Program-made: the position numbers and the translations under genes
Assembly (NCBI GenBank): GCA_039798745.1
Contig: JBDKFK010000008.1
Coordinates: forward strand, 1-57,631
DNA: 57,631 nt
Direction of reading: 5' to 3'
Source of the DNA: JBDKFK01 sp039798745
GTDB lineage: Bacteria; Patescibacteriota; Microgenomatia; UBA1406; GWC2-37-13
Shown: positions 32,614-42,428 of the stretch, piece by piece
How positions within the stretch are numbered: the first letter of the stretch is position 1
Layout of the letters: every line of letters begins with the position of its first letter
The notes under the pieces: generated by a model
The model's input: only the letters and a program-made list of their open reading frames with translations
Database searches by the model: none
What the model was told of the DNA's origin: nothing

Positions 32614-34092
32614 TTATATTCCCCAACTATAGATGCTTACGCTCCATTTGTCATCTTCATTATAGGGCAGATCCTGAACGTCAAACTCATGTTTGAGTGT
32701 TTTTCGTATATGATCCTGCAGTTCGGGTATCATCTGGCTTTCCCAGTTTTCAACAAGCACAATCCCTGCGTTGTTCCTCGTGCGCTCTGCCTCAAAATGA
32801 TCTACTGTACGTATCATTTTTTCTCCAAACTGTGGATCTATTTTGATCTTTTTTTCACGAGAGGCGAATACAAATGGGCGTCCGGGTATATACCAAGGTA
32901 CTCTATCATTCCACGAGTCTACTATTAGTATGTCGTTTCTGGTGCCTATTAGCTGTTTCATTCCGGCAAATGCTTTTTTATAGTCCACTATGGGATTTTC
33001 GCGCATGTCATGGTTGATGGTATAGTAATATTTCGGTGTCATTACAATCTTATCCTTCTTATATAAATATCCCGTGACAAGTACCATGAGTATCGCTGTA
33101 CTGAGCAAAAGAGGAACGGAGCGTAGATGAGAGCTGATCATATCTGCCGCTATAACCACGCCGTACGAGAACAGCATGTACAACAACGGAAAGGCAGGCA
33201 GTGAATAGCGCACAAACTGAGAGTTGATCTTAAAAATGGCCATGGCAAAGATAAGAGCAACTGAAACTGCAAGTAGAATACTCATACTTTTATCCCTCCG
33301 AAACAATCCGATACCTCCGACTGCAGCACCCGCAATGAGCCATTTGTAGTTCTGCGTTATAAATATCCGGTAATGAAGAATATCAGTGTCAAACCGCAGC
33401 AGAATCTCAAATACATTTCTGAATATAAGAAAGATTGCTGCAACAAATATGAGGGCGAGGGGTATTGTATAGAGAATAGCCGCATATTTTTTTTGTGAGA
33501 TGCTTTTATAGACTACCGCGAAACCGATGATAGGTACGTTCATGAGTCCGCTCGCGTGAAACAGAACCGCGAACACCGTTATAAGCCCTGCCCACACTAT
33601 ATTCAGATCAAAAAAGGAATCCGTATTACGCATAAATTTATAACACAGATACACTATACACAATGTCGCGAGTTCCAGCCATATGTATGGCCTCAACTGG
33701 GTCGACCAAGCAAGTTGCATCTGTGCGAAAGTCATGAGAAACGCGCTTATGAGCGCAGCTCGTTTTCCCAGACTCCGACGGGATACAATATATATTGCTG
33801 CAATAAGCACTGTACCGATAATAACCGAAGGAAGCCTTCCTGCAAATTCTGTCACTCCGAACAGCTTGAATGAGATAGCGGTAACCGAATACATAAGGAG
33901 TTGGTAATATCCTGTGGACTGGCCGTAGGTGTTGATAGCTTTTCCTGTTTCCTCCAGTCCCCGAGCATAGATGGCGACATGGCCTTCGTCATTCCAGTAT
34001 GAAAGATTTTTCACAATGCCGGTATATCGGAAATAAAATCCGATTATGATAAGAATGGTCAGGAATATCAGGCCGTAACGTCCAGCGCGCAT
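32614..34092 (-). CDS. GT39-like membrane glycosyltransferase
   Basis: The 492-residue polytopic protein has SYWNDEGHVAIYAR in the first outer loop (acidic motif of GT-C enzymes), EFAGRLPSVIIG, and AWSTQLRPYIWLE, all typical of the dolichyl-phosphate-sugar-dependent PMT/ArnT group. About ten helices are followed by a soluble C-terminal domain of 130 residues. The start is 28 bp from the stop of the preceding large gene. Confidence 0.85.
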   Translation of the reverse strand: MRAGRYGLIFLTILIIIGFYFRYTGIVKNLSYWNDEGHVAIYARGLEETGKAINTYGQSTGYYQLLMYSVTAISFKLFGVTEFAGRLPSVIIGTVLIAAIYIVSRRSLGKRAALISAFLMTFAQMQLAWSTQLRPYIWLELATLCIVYLCYKFMRNTDSFFDLNIVWAGLITVFAVLFHASGLMNVPIIGFAVVYKSISQKKYAAILYTIPLALIFVAAIFLIFRNVFEILLRFDTDILHYRIFITQNYKWLIAGAAVGGIGLFRRDKSMSILLAVSVALIFAMAIFKINSQFVRYSLPAFPLLYMLFSYGVVIAADMISSHLRSVPLLLSTAILMVLVTGYLYKKDKIVMTPKYYYTINHDMRENPIVDYKKAFAGMKQLIGTRNDILIVDSWNDRVPWYIPGRPFVFASREKKIKIDPQFGEKMIRTVDHFEAERTRNNAGIVLVENWESQMIPELQDHIRKTLKHEFDVQDLPYNEDDKWSVSIYSWGI

Positions 34093-34120
34093 GGAATGAT
34101 TATATCATTTTGTGCTACGC

Positions 34121-36709
34121 TTATTTCTCTTCGGGTGTATAGCCGTTTAATTTGAGGATTTCGGGATCAAGGTGTTTTAGCTGTTCAAAGTAAGCATCGT
34201 CGTCACTCGTGAACGAAGTTCCAGCATTAATCAGCTTGATGGTTACAGGTTTACTGTTTGCAGACTCTTCTTTATCCTCCCAGAATATTTTCTTCTCTAT
34301 GGTGAGTGTGTTCTCTCCTAGTTTCCAGTGGAGTGGCACGGTAAATATGATTTTAGAGTCTGTCCAGAGGTCGGTAAATATTTCCTGTCCATTATTTATA
34401 AGCCGGACGTTGCCGTTTACATTCCACCCAAGATTTTTACCTTTAATCATAACTTTTGTCGAGCGGTATACAACAGTTGGACCGACAATTAGTATGACCG
34501 GATTTTGTCTAGCCCGTTCTTGTCGTTTCAGCTCTTTTTTTATGGCTTTGACGGTATACATAGAACCTATAATGCCAGAGATAATGAACACAACAAGAAG
34601 CAACGCTTTGAGGATATTCATATAGTAGTCGCGTCTGGTTTGTGGTTTCATGTTAAAATACCTTTGCAATATACTTATATATATCTCTACACCACGGGTT
34701 GATGCCTTATATATGAACGCGCTGACTCTGTGAATAAACAATATAGAATCCTCTTCAATCTTATCCAGCTCTTCTGACAGGTGGGATTTTCTCAAAAGCA
34801 ATGTGGCTGACTGCAATAATCCTATTACGAAAAATAAATATATATACACAGCAGTTTTTTCCGCGAGGTCCTTTAGAGAGAACGTCATAAAAAATGAGTA
34901 GGGTGCTATAAGAATAAGTGAGATATAGAAATTCACATTCGGCGGGAAACTATGCGCCACAACAGTTGCAAGCCATAAAAGAGAGACAGCGAGTAAGATA
35001 ACATCAAGCTGCTGGCCCGCGAGTACGAGGTCAATAAGCAGCGCACATATAAGAAGCAGTATCCATAATTTTCTTCCATGGCGAATGAATTTAGTTAGAC
35101 GATGTCTCAGGTTTACCGATAATTCGTAAGCCATAGTTACAAGAGTTGTGCTTTTTTTTATGAGAAAACGAAGATGGAGTATAGAGAGCAAAAGGGTTAT
35201 TATGAATGCTCCTGCGCTGGCGATAAACGGTATATACACAAGCGTAACTACCTGCCCATCGGTGCCTATGACACGCCAGTACCATGGCATTTGTTTAACC
35301 AGTCTTTGTGTTTGTCGTGTAGTAAGTGCACGAGTCGCAACTTGTTGGATAATCGGGACAAACGGTAAAGGTCTGTTGATTGTTATAGTCTGCGCAGACG
35401 TTGGCGAATCTTTGCTTAGGTTTGCCTGAGGAGCTACAAGAGGAATGATCCGAAACTGATAGTTTTTGAGGTCGGCAGTTGAAAGCGGATGTGTTGTCAG
35501 TATGGTAAACGTAAATGCACCTTTTTCTATGTGATGTATCGGAGAGCCAAACTTTATATAGTGAGCAATATTATGAAATGGCGTTTCTTTCTGAAAAATC
35601 ATCGCAGATTTTTGTTTTCTGTCGTAGAGATCAGTATAGTCTAACTGTATCACAACAAGAGATTTTACTGCTATAGTATCGGCGAATGTCAGTAGATACG
35701 ATATATCCGTATGAGGATCAGAGAGTTTTGTCCGATACGCAAAAGGGTAAACTGTATGCGTTGTAGATACCTTTGTCCATCCATCTAGGGCGTATGTGAG
35801 ATTTTCCGGAATATCAAGAGAAAAGCCCTTTGTTTTGGCGGTAATGGGAATGTGTTTATATATGTATGTTGATTTGCCGCCATAGTCGGTATCCAATCGG
35901 TAGCTGGGCGTAAAAAGTTGTGTATTAGTACGTAACTTCATCTGGGAAAAAGCTGGGAGTGAGGATGGAATATCTACCCCGATATCATATGTACCGTACT
36001 CTTTGGTTTCTGCAAAATGTTCCGTTGAAAAGTTTATATGATAAGGATTAAATATTTCTTGTGGAATCTGAAGGCCGCTCATTAATGTATTAAATATTTC
36101 ATTGGTGAGTTTTCGTAGATATAGCTGATCTTCGACTGGTTTGTTGAGGGTGTTTATTATTGAATGTATCCCTTCCCTATCTCTCAACAGCGTGCTTGCG
36201 AGTGAGGCTTTTTCGGTAGTATTGGTAATCGATTTTTTATGCTTTGTTACATGAATCGCAAATCTTGCCAGTTCTGATTCCCAGCTGCCGTATATCTCGT
36301 TGTTGCCCCAACCCATTATTTTTTTCTTGCTCCACCATTCTATAAGTTGGTTTGTTCGTATATCTCCGTGGTTCAATGGCTTGAGAATGGTCAGTTCGTC
36401 GCCCCATTTCTGGATCTCCGCCGCACGTTTGTCTGCGAAGAATAGCTGTGTGTAATCATTGGATAGTTGGTCAGCATATTCCTTGAGCATTGCGGTAAAG
36501 TATTTTTTTTCGCTGGGCTTTACTGATATGTTGGGATATGCATCAACTACGATATCAGGTAAATATATTGGAGTGAGAGTGGTTGTATAATTTTCTGCAT
36601 CAACAGGCGTATATAACTTTATGACCGGCACAGTAATCCACAATATCATCGTAAACATAAAAAGTATTCCTGTGATTATAAGGTATATATTCTTATTTGG
36701 TATTTTCAT
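34121..36709 (-). CDS. Large membrane protein with C-terminal IPT/TIG-like domain
   Basis: The 862-residue protein has an N-terminal anchor (8-30), a long extracytoplasmic region (about 35-500) with strand-rich sequence, a cluster of seven or so hydrophobic helices (about 505-730), and a last domain (about 750-840) with NPVILIVGPTVVYRSTKVMIKGKNLG, which looks like an IPT/TIG fold. I do not recognise a family for the whole protein. It overlaps the previous gene by 17 bp and is probably part of the same surface glycan machinery. Confidence 0.7.
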   Translation of the reverse strand: MKIPNKNIYLIITGILFMFTMILWITVPVIKLYTPVDAENYTTTLTPIYLPDIVVDAYPNISVKPSEKKYFTAMLKEYADQLSNDYTQLFFADKRAAEIQKWGDELTILKPLNHGDIRTNQLIEWWSKKKIMGWGNNEIYGSWESELARFAIHVTKHKKSITNTTEKASLASTLLRDREGIHSIINTLNKPVEDQLYLRKLTNEIFNTLMSGLQIPQEIFNPYHINFSTEHFAETKEYGTYDIGVDIPSSLPAFSQMKLRTNTQLFTPSYRLDTDYGGKSTYIYKHIPITAKTKGFSLDIPENLTYALDGWTKVSTTHTVYPFAYRTKLSDPHTDISYLLTFADTIAVKSLVVIQLDYTDLYDRKQKSAMIFQKETPFHNIAHYIKFGSPIHHIEKGAFTFTILTTHPLSTADLKNYQFRIIPLVAPQANLSKDSPTSAQTITINRPLPFVPIIQQVATRALTTRQTQRLVKQMPWYWRVIGTDGQVVTLVYIPFIASAGAFIITLLLSILHLRFLIKKSTTLVTMAYELSVNLRHRLTKFIRHGRKLWILLLICALLIDLVLAGQQLDVILLAVSLLWLATVVAHSFPPNVNFYISLILIAPYSFFMTFSLKDLAEKTAVYIYLFFVIGLLQSATLLLRKSHLSEELDKIEEDSILFIHRVSAFIYKASTRGVEIYISILQRYFNMKPQTRRDYYMNILKALLLVVFIISGIIGSMYTVKAIKKELKRQERARQNPVILIVGPTVVYRSTKVMIKGKNLGWNVNGNVRLINNGQEIFTDLWTDSKIIFTVPLHWKLGENTLTIEKKIFWEDKEESANSKPVTIKLINAGTSFTSDDDAYFEQLKHLDPEILKLNGYTPEEK

Positions 36710-39341
36710 GTCGGCGATGCGTTGGGTATAACATCTGGTAACAACAGTACAGTATGCAAAGCATAATTATTGATATGCTCACTATTATGCCTGTCTGATA
36801 TTCTTTCTGGGATTCAAAGACCATAATAAATTCCATATCACGACCCTCCCCTATAGAATCAGTACAGTACCCCTGAGTATGGCAGATTGCCGAGGTGTTG
36901 ATATTCCATGCGTTTGAATATCCATTGACTTTTAGGTGTCTATAATCGTCTAATTTGAGATGAATGCCTGACCAGGGTTCAAATAGACCCACACCCGGAA
37001 GATTTTCGTTCTGAATGGTGCCATTATAGTTTTTGGATACATAGTCTATGTAATATGGCTCGCGGTATGCGAGTTTTTCCGTACCGTTATTGTACTCAGT
37101 GTGAACAATATTTTTGAGTGATTTGTCTCCCAGCGAACTTACACGACCCTTTTCAATATAATCCTGTAGCTGTTGAAGTGATGCTTGAGAGTCTTCGTTG
37201 CCTTTTAGTACTTTATAGGTATCTGCATACTGGCGAGATATGTTGGTTGGCGCTGGTGGTACAGCATATAGTTTCCACTCATCATGATACGGCACGGAAA
37301 CGACAAGAGGAAACGAATCAACGGCGTTATGTATACGGATACGGTATTTAGCAGGATTAAGCTGTCTAAACTCTACAACCGGTGTTTGAGATACACTGAC
37401 GACAGTGTCGTCCTTAGAGGTTATTTTTCCCTGATTTTGTTTACTAAATACAAATGTTGTTTTCAGGTTATGTTGGTATTGATTTACCAGAGTCGGCAAA
37501 TATATAAGTGGTTTATCAGTTGTTACGATAGTGTCAGGTATATAAACTCGGGGAAGAAATATATTTTCTGAAAGTTTGTATATGGTATGTTTTCGGATTG
37601 CAGTATCAAGTTCTTCGCTTTTTCCAATTGTTTGTTTCATCCATTCAGGTCCAAAGTACAAGGAAGGATCCAGGTCCGGTACGGGAATTTGGTTCTTAAA
37701 CCATACGGCCTTTACATTAATAATTGAAAAATATGACGGCGCGACTTTCGATTTAATAAACATTTCCAGATTTGATGGAGCAAAAAAGGACTGTCCAAAT
37801 GTAACAATCTCACCTTTATTTACAAAAAAATTGTCCGTGTCACTCCCCTGCGAGGTTTTAGGGTATATATTGTCTAGAAAAAGAGGGCTGAACCATGAGG
37901 GTACAGGGATTACGTTATAAAGAAGTTTGTCATATTTTATTTGTTCATATGCTGTTGGATCATACTCATATAACGCACCAATTTCGTGATTGTACTGACC
38001 GTTGCCGACTACCCTTTCATTTACCAGCGAAATCATCCGGCTATTGCTTACTAAAAAAGTAAGCCAGAAAAGGAATGGTAATAAGAACATAATATAATGT
38101 TTTTTTGTTATGTTTTGGAAGTTGTGATAAGTAATTTTCAGAATAACTAAAAAAATAAATACTGTGGCAATAGCAAGGTTGGGCATGTATCTCACTGAGC
38201 TTCGTATAAATCCGAGAAACTCAAAGGAATAGAGAATGTTGTATATGCCGCCGATACCGTACACGCCCGTGACGAGTATGGTTGTTGTGAGGTACAGCAG
38301 CATAAGAAACAAACTCAGACGCTTGCGCCGTCGGAATATCGCGCTTCTCAGCAAACACAGGAAAATAATTATGTAGATCGAGACATAAGGAACAAGCTTT
38401 AGAATGTTATTCTCGAATGTTCTGTTGGCAAGATTATGCGGTGTATTGAGCATGCTGAGCACATCGGAATATGGTACAGAATAGTTTCTTAGTATATTTA
38501 TGTCCAGTTTGCGTTCCTGTACGAGTGCGGACCTGTCAAGGACGTCTCCAAAAAAAAGTCCCTGCAGCCAGTATGTGTTTACTCCCACAACGACCACACC
38601 CAGAAGAAGTAGATGAACTATCTTAACCTTTAATGAGGTTCGTTTGAGAGCAATGGCGATCAATGAAAGTACCCCGATGTAGAAAATATTGGATATATCA
38701 AAAAAAACAGATGAAAGACCCAACAATATTACGCGATAATCCAGGTAAACAGGGTCGGAGCTTTCATAATAGGTATAGAGAACAAGAAAGAACCATGGAA
38801 AAAACGCGGAACCGATCTGTCTGTTCAATGCGCCTCCATGTAAGTCAAATATTACAACAAGCGAAAACGTATATGCGATGTTGGCAAAAATAGCAATCAG
38901 GAAGAAAAACAATGGGTGTGAGTGATAGTGATCACGCATAACCCGTCTACATAAATACCACATCCCAACTGAAGCTAACATGGGTAGAAGTACAAAAACG
39001 GCGAGTTTATTCATGATAGGGATGCTCAATGCAATACCCGGTATCAGAAAAAGAAGTCGGAAAAAGCTATAGATAAAAAACTTAATAGTCAGTTCAGCAA
39101 AGTTTATGCTCAGTATATCAACATATCCCAGTGCGTTTATTTTTATGGCATAAAAGAAACTATGCAGGTAATTCGCATAGTAGTCGGAGAGAGAGTAAAA
39201 CGTCCAGTCCCAGTGGCGTCCATAATTATACGAGTTGAAGATGACATCACGATGGAATATAAGTGAAAGTCCTAGAAAAAAGAGTAGATAAAGAACAAAT
39301 TTCCACTTTTTTAAAAACATAACTACGTCCGTTGTGTTCAT
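36693..39341 (-). CDS. Very large polytopic GT-C-like membrane protein
   Basis: The 882-residue protein has about 12 hydrophobic helices in residues 10-440, followed by a soluble extracytoplasmic domain and a last helix (about 850-870). HWDWTFYS and a DLHGG motif lie in outer loops, as in arabinofuranosyltransferase/YfhO-like GT-C proteins. No exact family is recognised. It starts the leftward operon that runs to 27522, and its end overlaps the 862-residue gene. Confidence 0.7.
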   Translation of the reverse strand: MNTTDVVMFLKKWKFVLYLLFFLGLSLIFHRDVIFNSYNYGRHWDWTFYSLSDYYANYLHSFFYAIKINALGYVDILSINFAELTIKFFIYSFFRLLFLIPGIALSIPIMNKLAVFVLLPMLASVGMWYLCRRVMRDHYHSHPLFFFLIAIFANIAYTFSLVVIFDLHGGALNRQIGSAFFPWFFLVLYTYYESSDPVYLDYRVILLGLSSVFFDISNIFYIGVLSLIAIALKRTSLKVKIVHLLLLGVVVVGVNTYWLQGLFFGDVLDRSALVQERKLDINILRNYSVPYSDVLSMLNTPHNLANRTFENNILKLVPYVSIYIIIFLCLLRSAIFRRRKRLSLFLMLLYLTTTILVTGVYGIGGIYNILYSFEFLGFIRSSVRYMPNLAIATVFIFLVILKITYHNFQNITKKHYIMFLLPFLFWLTFLVSNSRMISLVNERVVGNGQYNHEIGALYEYDPTAYEQIKYDKLLYNVIPVPSWFSPLFLDNIYPKTSQGSDTDNFFVNKGEIVTFGQSFFAPSNLEMFIKSKVAPSYFSIINVKAVWFKNQIPVPDLDPSLYFGPEWMKQTIGKSEELDTAIRKHTIYKLSENIFLPRVYIPDTIVTTDKPLIYLPTLVNQYQHNLKTTFVFSKQNQGKITSKDDTVVSVSQTPVVEFRQLNPAKYRIRIHNAVDSFPLVVSVPYHDEWKLYAVPPAPTNISRQYADTYKVLKGNEDSQASLQQLQDYIEKGRVSSLGDKSLKNIVHTEYNNGTEKLAYREPYYIDYVSKNYNGTIQNENLPGVGLFEPWSGIHLKLDDYRHLKVNGYSNAWNINTSAICHTQGYCTDSIGEGRDMEFIMVFESQKEYQTGIIVSISIIMLCILYCCYQMLYPTHRRHENTK

Positions 39342-39381
39342 AGATTGGTTACGGCTGGTAAGAATTCGTATACAAAACGTG

Positions 39382-39387
39382 TATAAT
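39382..39387 (+). promoter_or_regulatory. -10 box in the divergent 39.3-39.4 kb interval
   Basis: TATAAT 45 bp before the kinase ATG. A minus-strand TATAAT (39399-39404) lies 57 bp before the leftward operon, so the two promoters overlap. Confidence 0.45.
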
Positions 39388-39432
39388 GGTTGTGATTAAT
39401 TATACGGTATAAATATTCCATAACTATACCTT

Positions 39433-40989
39433 ATGCGTGCTATAAAACAGACCAATTCATATTATTTAGTAATAAATCTCGGATTAAGAAGTATTCGTGC
39501 TGTGCTTTTTGATAGCGAGGCTCATATTATAGAAAAGAACTGGTATCCGGTTCAGACAGAGATGCATAAGGATACAGTTGAACAGAATCCCCAGGAATGG
39601 TGGAGTCTGGCCGAGCAACTCCTTAACGAGATGCTTTCCAAAAAGCAAGAATACCGGGATAATCTTGTTACCATGACAGTAACTTCTTCCGCGTGCTGCC
39701 TGGTTGTAACTGATAGCGAAGGGAAGCCTCTCATGAACTCTCTGATAGTATCTGATAAGAGATCATTTGAAGAAGCAAAAGATATAAAAGAAAGCCCGAA
39801 ACTTAAAGGGCTTTTCAGTAATCCTAATTTTCTCGCGGTTCCCAGTTATATGATGCCCAAGATCTTATGGCTAAAGCGACACCATCCTTCGGTATTCAAT
39901 AAAGCTGCATATTTCATGAGTTCCAATGATTTTCTTATATATAAATTGACGGGTAAGTTGGTCACAGATCCACTCAATGCAGAAAAATTTTATTATGATA
40001 TTGGTAGAAAGCAGTATCCTAATGAAGTGCTTGAATTTATTGGAATAAAAACATCTCAGTTGCCACATGTATTCCCCTCCGGTACTGATATCGGTCCCTT
40101 AATATCACCGCTTCGTAAATCACTAAAGCTTTCATCCAACATTCAAGTCACTCTTAGCACATATGATGCTATATGCGCGTTTTTTGGATCAGGAGTATCA
40201 AGCGAAGGTGATGCTGCCAATGTCTGCGGCACTGTGAGCTCTGTACGTGTACTTACAAAGAAGAATGTTAAGCTCAATGGCGGTATACTTACGCAGCAGT
40301 ACCAAACGTATAAAATAATCGGTGGGTCAAACAATATTGATGGCGGCCTACTGGAATGGTCCAAAAATATGTTCTATGGCGATAGTTATCCAGAAAAATA
40401 TGTCTATAAAATTATGGAAGATGAAGCAGAGGGTTCTAGCGTAGGTTCAAAAGGTATTTTTTTCACACCCTATATTGTCGGTGAGCGCCTGCCTTTCTTT
40501 GATGCTGTTACACGAGGCATATTTTTTGGTTTGGAGCGGTTTCATACTCGTTCCGATATTATTAGGAGCATATTTGAAGCATCAAGTTACATGGTTCACG
40601 ATATCATTCAATCAATTGAACAGTCAGGTATTAAAGTGGGAGATATCCGTATGTCTGGCGGGTTAACGCGTAATAAAATCGCCTGCAAAATACGGGCTGA
40701 TATAACCGGTAAAACGATACGGGTGATGGATGAAGTAGAAACTACATCACTCGGCGCGCTGTTTATTGTATTTATACAAAAAGGGGTTATTAACCGATTC
40801 AAACAGGCAGAAAAGCTTTTAATGGTAAAAGATGTATACGAGCCGGACAAAAAAAATCATGAAATATATAAAAAATTATTCAATCTCTTTAAAAAGATAT
40901 ATAACCATAATAAGGTTCTCATGGATGAACGGCGCGAGCTGATGACTATACTGAGTGACGAGGAGAAACATATATTAAGCAATTTATAA
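39433..40989 (+). CDS. FGGY-family carbohydrate kinase
   Basis: The 518-residue protein follows the two-domain FGGY layout: VINLGLRSIRAVLFDS (phosphate 1), WLKRHHPSVFNKAAYFMSSNDFLIYKLTG, TYDAICAFFGSG (catalytic Asp region), and SGGLTRNKIACKIRADITG (adenosine region). Asn15 replaces the usual Asp of the D-x-G-T motif. FGGY kinases phosphorylate xylulose, gluconate, glycerol and similar polyols. The gene leads a unit with a nucleotidyltransferase and a phosphatase, suggesting activation of an unusual sugar or polyol. Confidence 0.85.
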   Translation: MRAIKQTNSYYLVINLGLRSIRAVLFDSEAHIIEKNWYPVQTEMHKDTVEQNPQEWWSLAEQLLNEMLSKKQEYRDNLVTMTVTSSACCLVVTDSEGKPLMNSLIVSDKRSFEEAKDIKESPKLKGLFSNPNFLAVPSYMMPKILWLKRHHPSVFNKAAYFMSSNDFLIYKLTGKLVTDPLNAEKFYYDIGRKQYPNEVLEFIGIKTSQLPHVFPSGTDIGPLISPLRKSLKLSSNIQVTLSTYDAICAFFGSGVSSEGDAANVCGTVSSVRVLTKKNVKLNGGILTQQYQTYKIIGGSNNIDGGLLEWSKNMFYGDSYPEKYVYKIMEDEAEGSSVGSKGIFFTPYIVGERLPFFDAVTRGIFFGLERFHTRSDIIRSIFEASSYMVHDIIQSIEQSGIKVGDIRMSGGLTRNKIACKIRADITGKTIRVMDEVETTSLGALFIVFIQKGVINRFKQAEKLLMVKDVYEPDKKNHEIYKKLFNLFKKIYNHNKVLMDERRELMTILSDEEKHILSNL

Positions 40990-40996
40990 CATTCCT

Positions 40997-41734
40997 ATGA
41001 ACATTATTATTCCTATGCTGGGACAAGGGTCCAAATTTATTCAAGCAGGTATAACAACCCCAAAGCCTCTCATAAAAATACATAACACATATATGTTTGA
41101 ATGGGCTTTGAAAGCCGTGGAATTTCTTAATATAGAGAGAGATGCCACATTTCTCATTAGAAAAGAGCATGCTGAAGACTGGCAGCTTGATCAGAAAATC
41201 CGACAATTGGTTGGTCCTAAGGCACATGTGAAAGTGGTAGATTTTATGCCGCAAGGTGCTGCAAAAACGGTACTGCTAGAGCGTGATCATATTGATTCAG
41301 ACGAGGAGCTAATTATTTACAACTATGATCAGTATTTCAAATCTGGACTTAAGACATTTTTTAAGGAAAGCAGAAATAAATACGACGGTATAATTCCTAT
41401 TTTTCACGCGACACATCCACGCTGGAGCTTTGTAGATACCGATAACAGTAATTTGGTTAAACATGTCTCTGAAAAGGAAGTTATCTCAAACAAAGCCACT
41501 GTAGGATTTTATTACTTTCGGAAAGGCTCAGATTTTGTACGCGCGGCGGATGTTATGATGAAGAAAAATATTATGGTAGCCAATGAATATTATGTCTGCC
41601 CTGTTTATAATGAGCTCATTTCTGAAGGGAAAAAGATATACGCGTATATGACCGATGAGATGTGGAGTCTTGGTACGCCAGAGGACGTTGACAGATTTAC
41701 TAAGTTTTATAAAGATGATCTTATCGAACAGTAG
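40997..41734 (+). CDS. Nucleotidyltransferase-like sugar enzyme
   Basis: The 245-residue protein starts with IIPMLGQGSKF and TPKPLIKI, a version of the nucleotidyltransferase glycine loop and P-K-P motif, has YNYDQYF as the Asp motif, and ends with MWSLGTPEDVDRF. The paralogue at 42429 has the same ends. It follows the kinase by 7 bp. Kinase, nucleotidyltransferase and phosphatase would form a NDP-sugar or NDP-polyol pathway. Confidence 0.8.
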   Translation: MNIIIPMLGQGSKFIQAGITTPKPLIKIHNTYMFEWALKAVEFLNIERDATFLIRKEHAEDWQLDQKIRQLVGPKAHVKVVDFMPQGAAKTVLLERDHIDSDEELIIYNYDQYFKSGLKTFFKESRNKYDGIIPIFHATHPRWSFVDTDNSNLVKHVSEKEVISNKATVGFYYFRKGSDFVRAADVMMKKNIMVANEYYVCPVYNELISEGKKIYAYMTDEMWSLGTPEDVDRFTKFYKDDLIEQ

Positions 41735-41741
41735 AGGCCCT

Positions 41742-42338
41742 ATGCTTATTTTTTTGCGACACGGACAGACCGTATATAACACAGAACACAGGTACCAAGG
41801 AGTTGCTGATTCACTACTTACAGCAAATGGTAGAGAGCAAGCTAAAGCAATGGGTACATATGTGAAAAACTATCAACCTACAAGATATTACCTAAGTCCC
41901 TTGCCCCGGGTATATGAGACATTTTCCTACATAAAGGAGATAGCTCCGGCAGAATATGAAATAGTACCTCTCCTCTCAGAAATTTGTTATGGCAGGTGGG
42001 AGGGAAAAACAAAAGATGAAGCATCCAAAGATGTAGTATGGAGTCAAAGAGAACAAGACCGATTTCATTTTGTACATCCCGGGAGCTACAACGGAAAGAA
42101 GGGTGAAAGCTATAAACAACTATACGACCGGCTTGTCCCCTTTTTCGAGAAGCTCGCAACACTTGATGAAACAAAGAACTATGCCGTTATTGCTCATCAG
42201 GGTGTGATGGTCGCGGTCAAAAAGTACTATGAATCGCTCTCAGACACAGAAGCGGCACAGATTAGGGTACCAAATAATACAATACTACGTATAGATATGC
42301 GCAACGGGTCGTATACGGTTAATGAGGTTGTTATATAA
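41742..42338 (+). CDS. Histidine phosphatase (phosphoglycerate mutase-like)
   Basis: The 198-residue protein has the RHGQT phosphohistidine motif near the N-terminus, the second Arg and Glu (LSEICYGRWEG), and the C-terminal VIAHQGVM His. Such enzymes are phosphatases or mutases; adjacent genes suggest a sugar or polyol phosphate substrate, as with GmhB-like steps, though that is inferred. The start 8 bp after the previous stop is chosen because the RHG strand follows directly. Confidence 0.87.
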   Translation: MLIFLRHGQTVYNTEHRYQGVADSLLTANGREQAKAMGTYVKNYQPTRYYLSPLPRVYETFSYIKEIAPAEYEIVPLLSEICYGRWEGKTKDEASKDVVWSQREQDRFHFVHPGSYNGKKGESYKQLYDRLVPFFEKLATLDETKNYAVIAHQGVMVAVKKYYESLSDTEAAQIRVPNNTILRIDMRNGSYTVNEVVI

Positions 42339-42390
42339 TGCAGTACATCCAGAATGATGTGATAAACAAACATTTATAGGCGGTCATATA

Positions 42391-42419
42391 TTTACAACAG
42401 CACATGAATTTGCTATTAT
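42391..42419 (+). promoter_or_regulatory. Promoter of the 42429 gene
   Basis: TTTACA (42391-42396) and TATTAT (42414-42419) have 17-bp spacing; the ATG is 9 bp after the -10. Confidence 0.55.
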
Positions 42420-42428
42420 AACGCTGAC

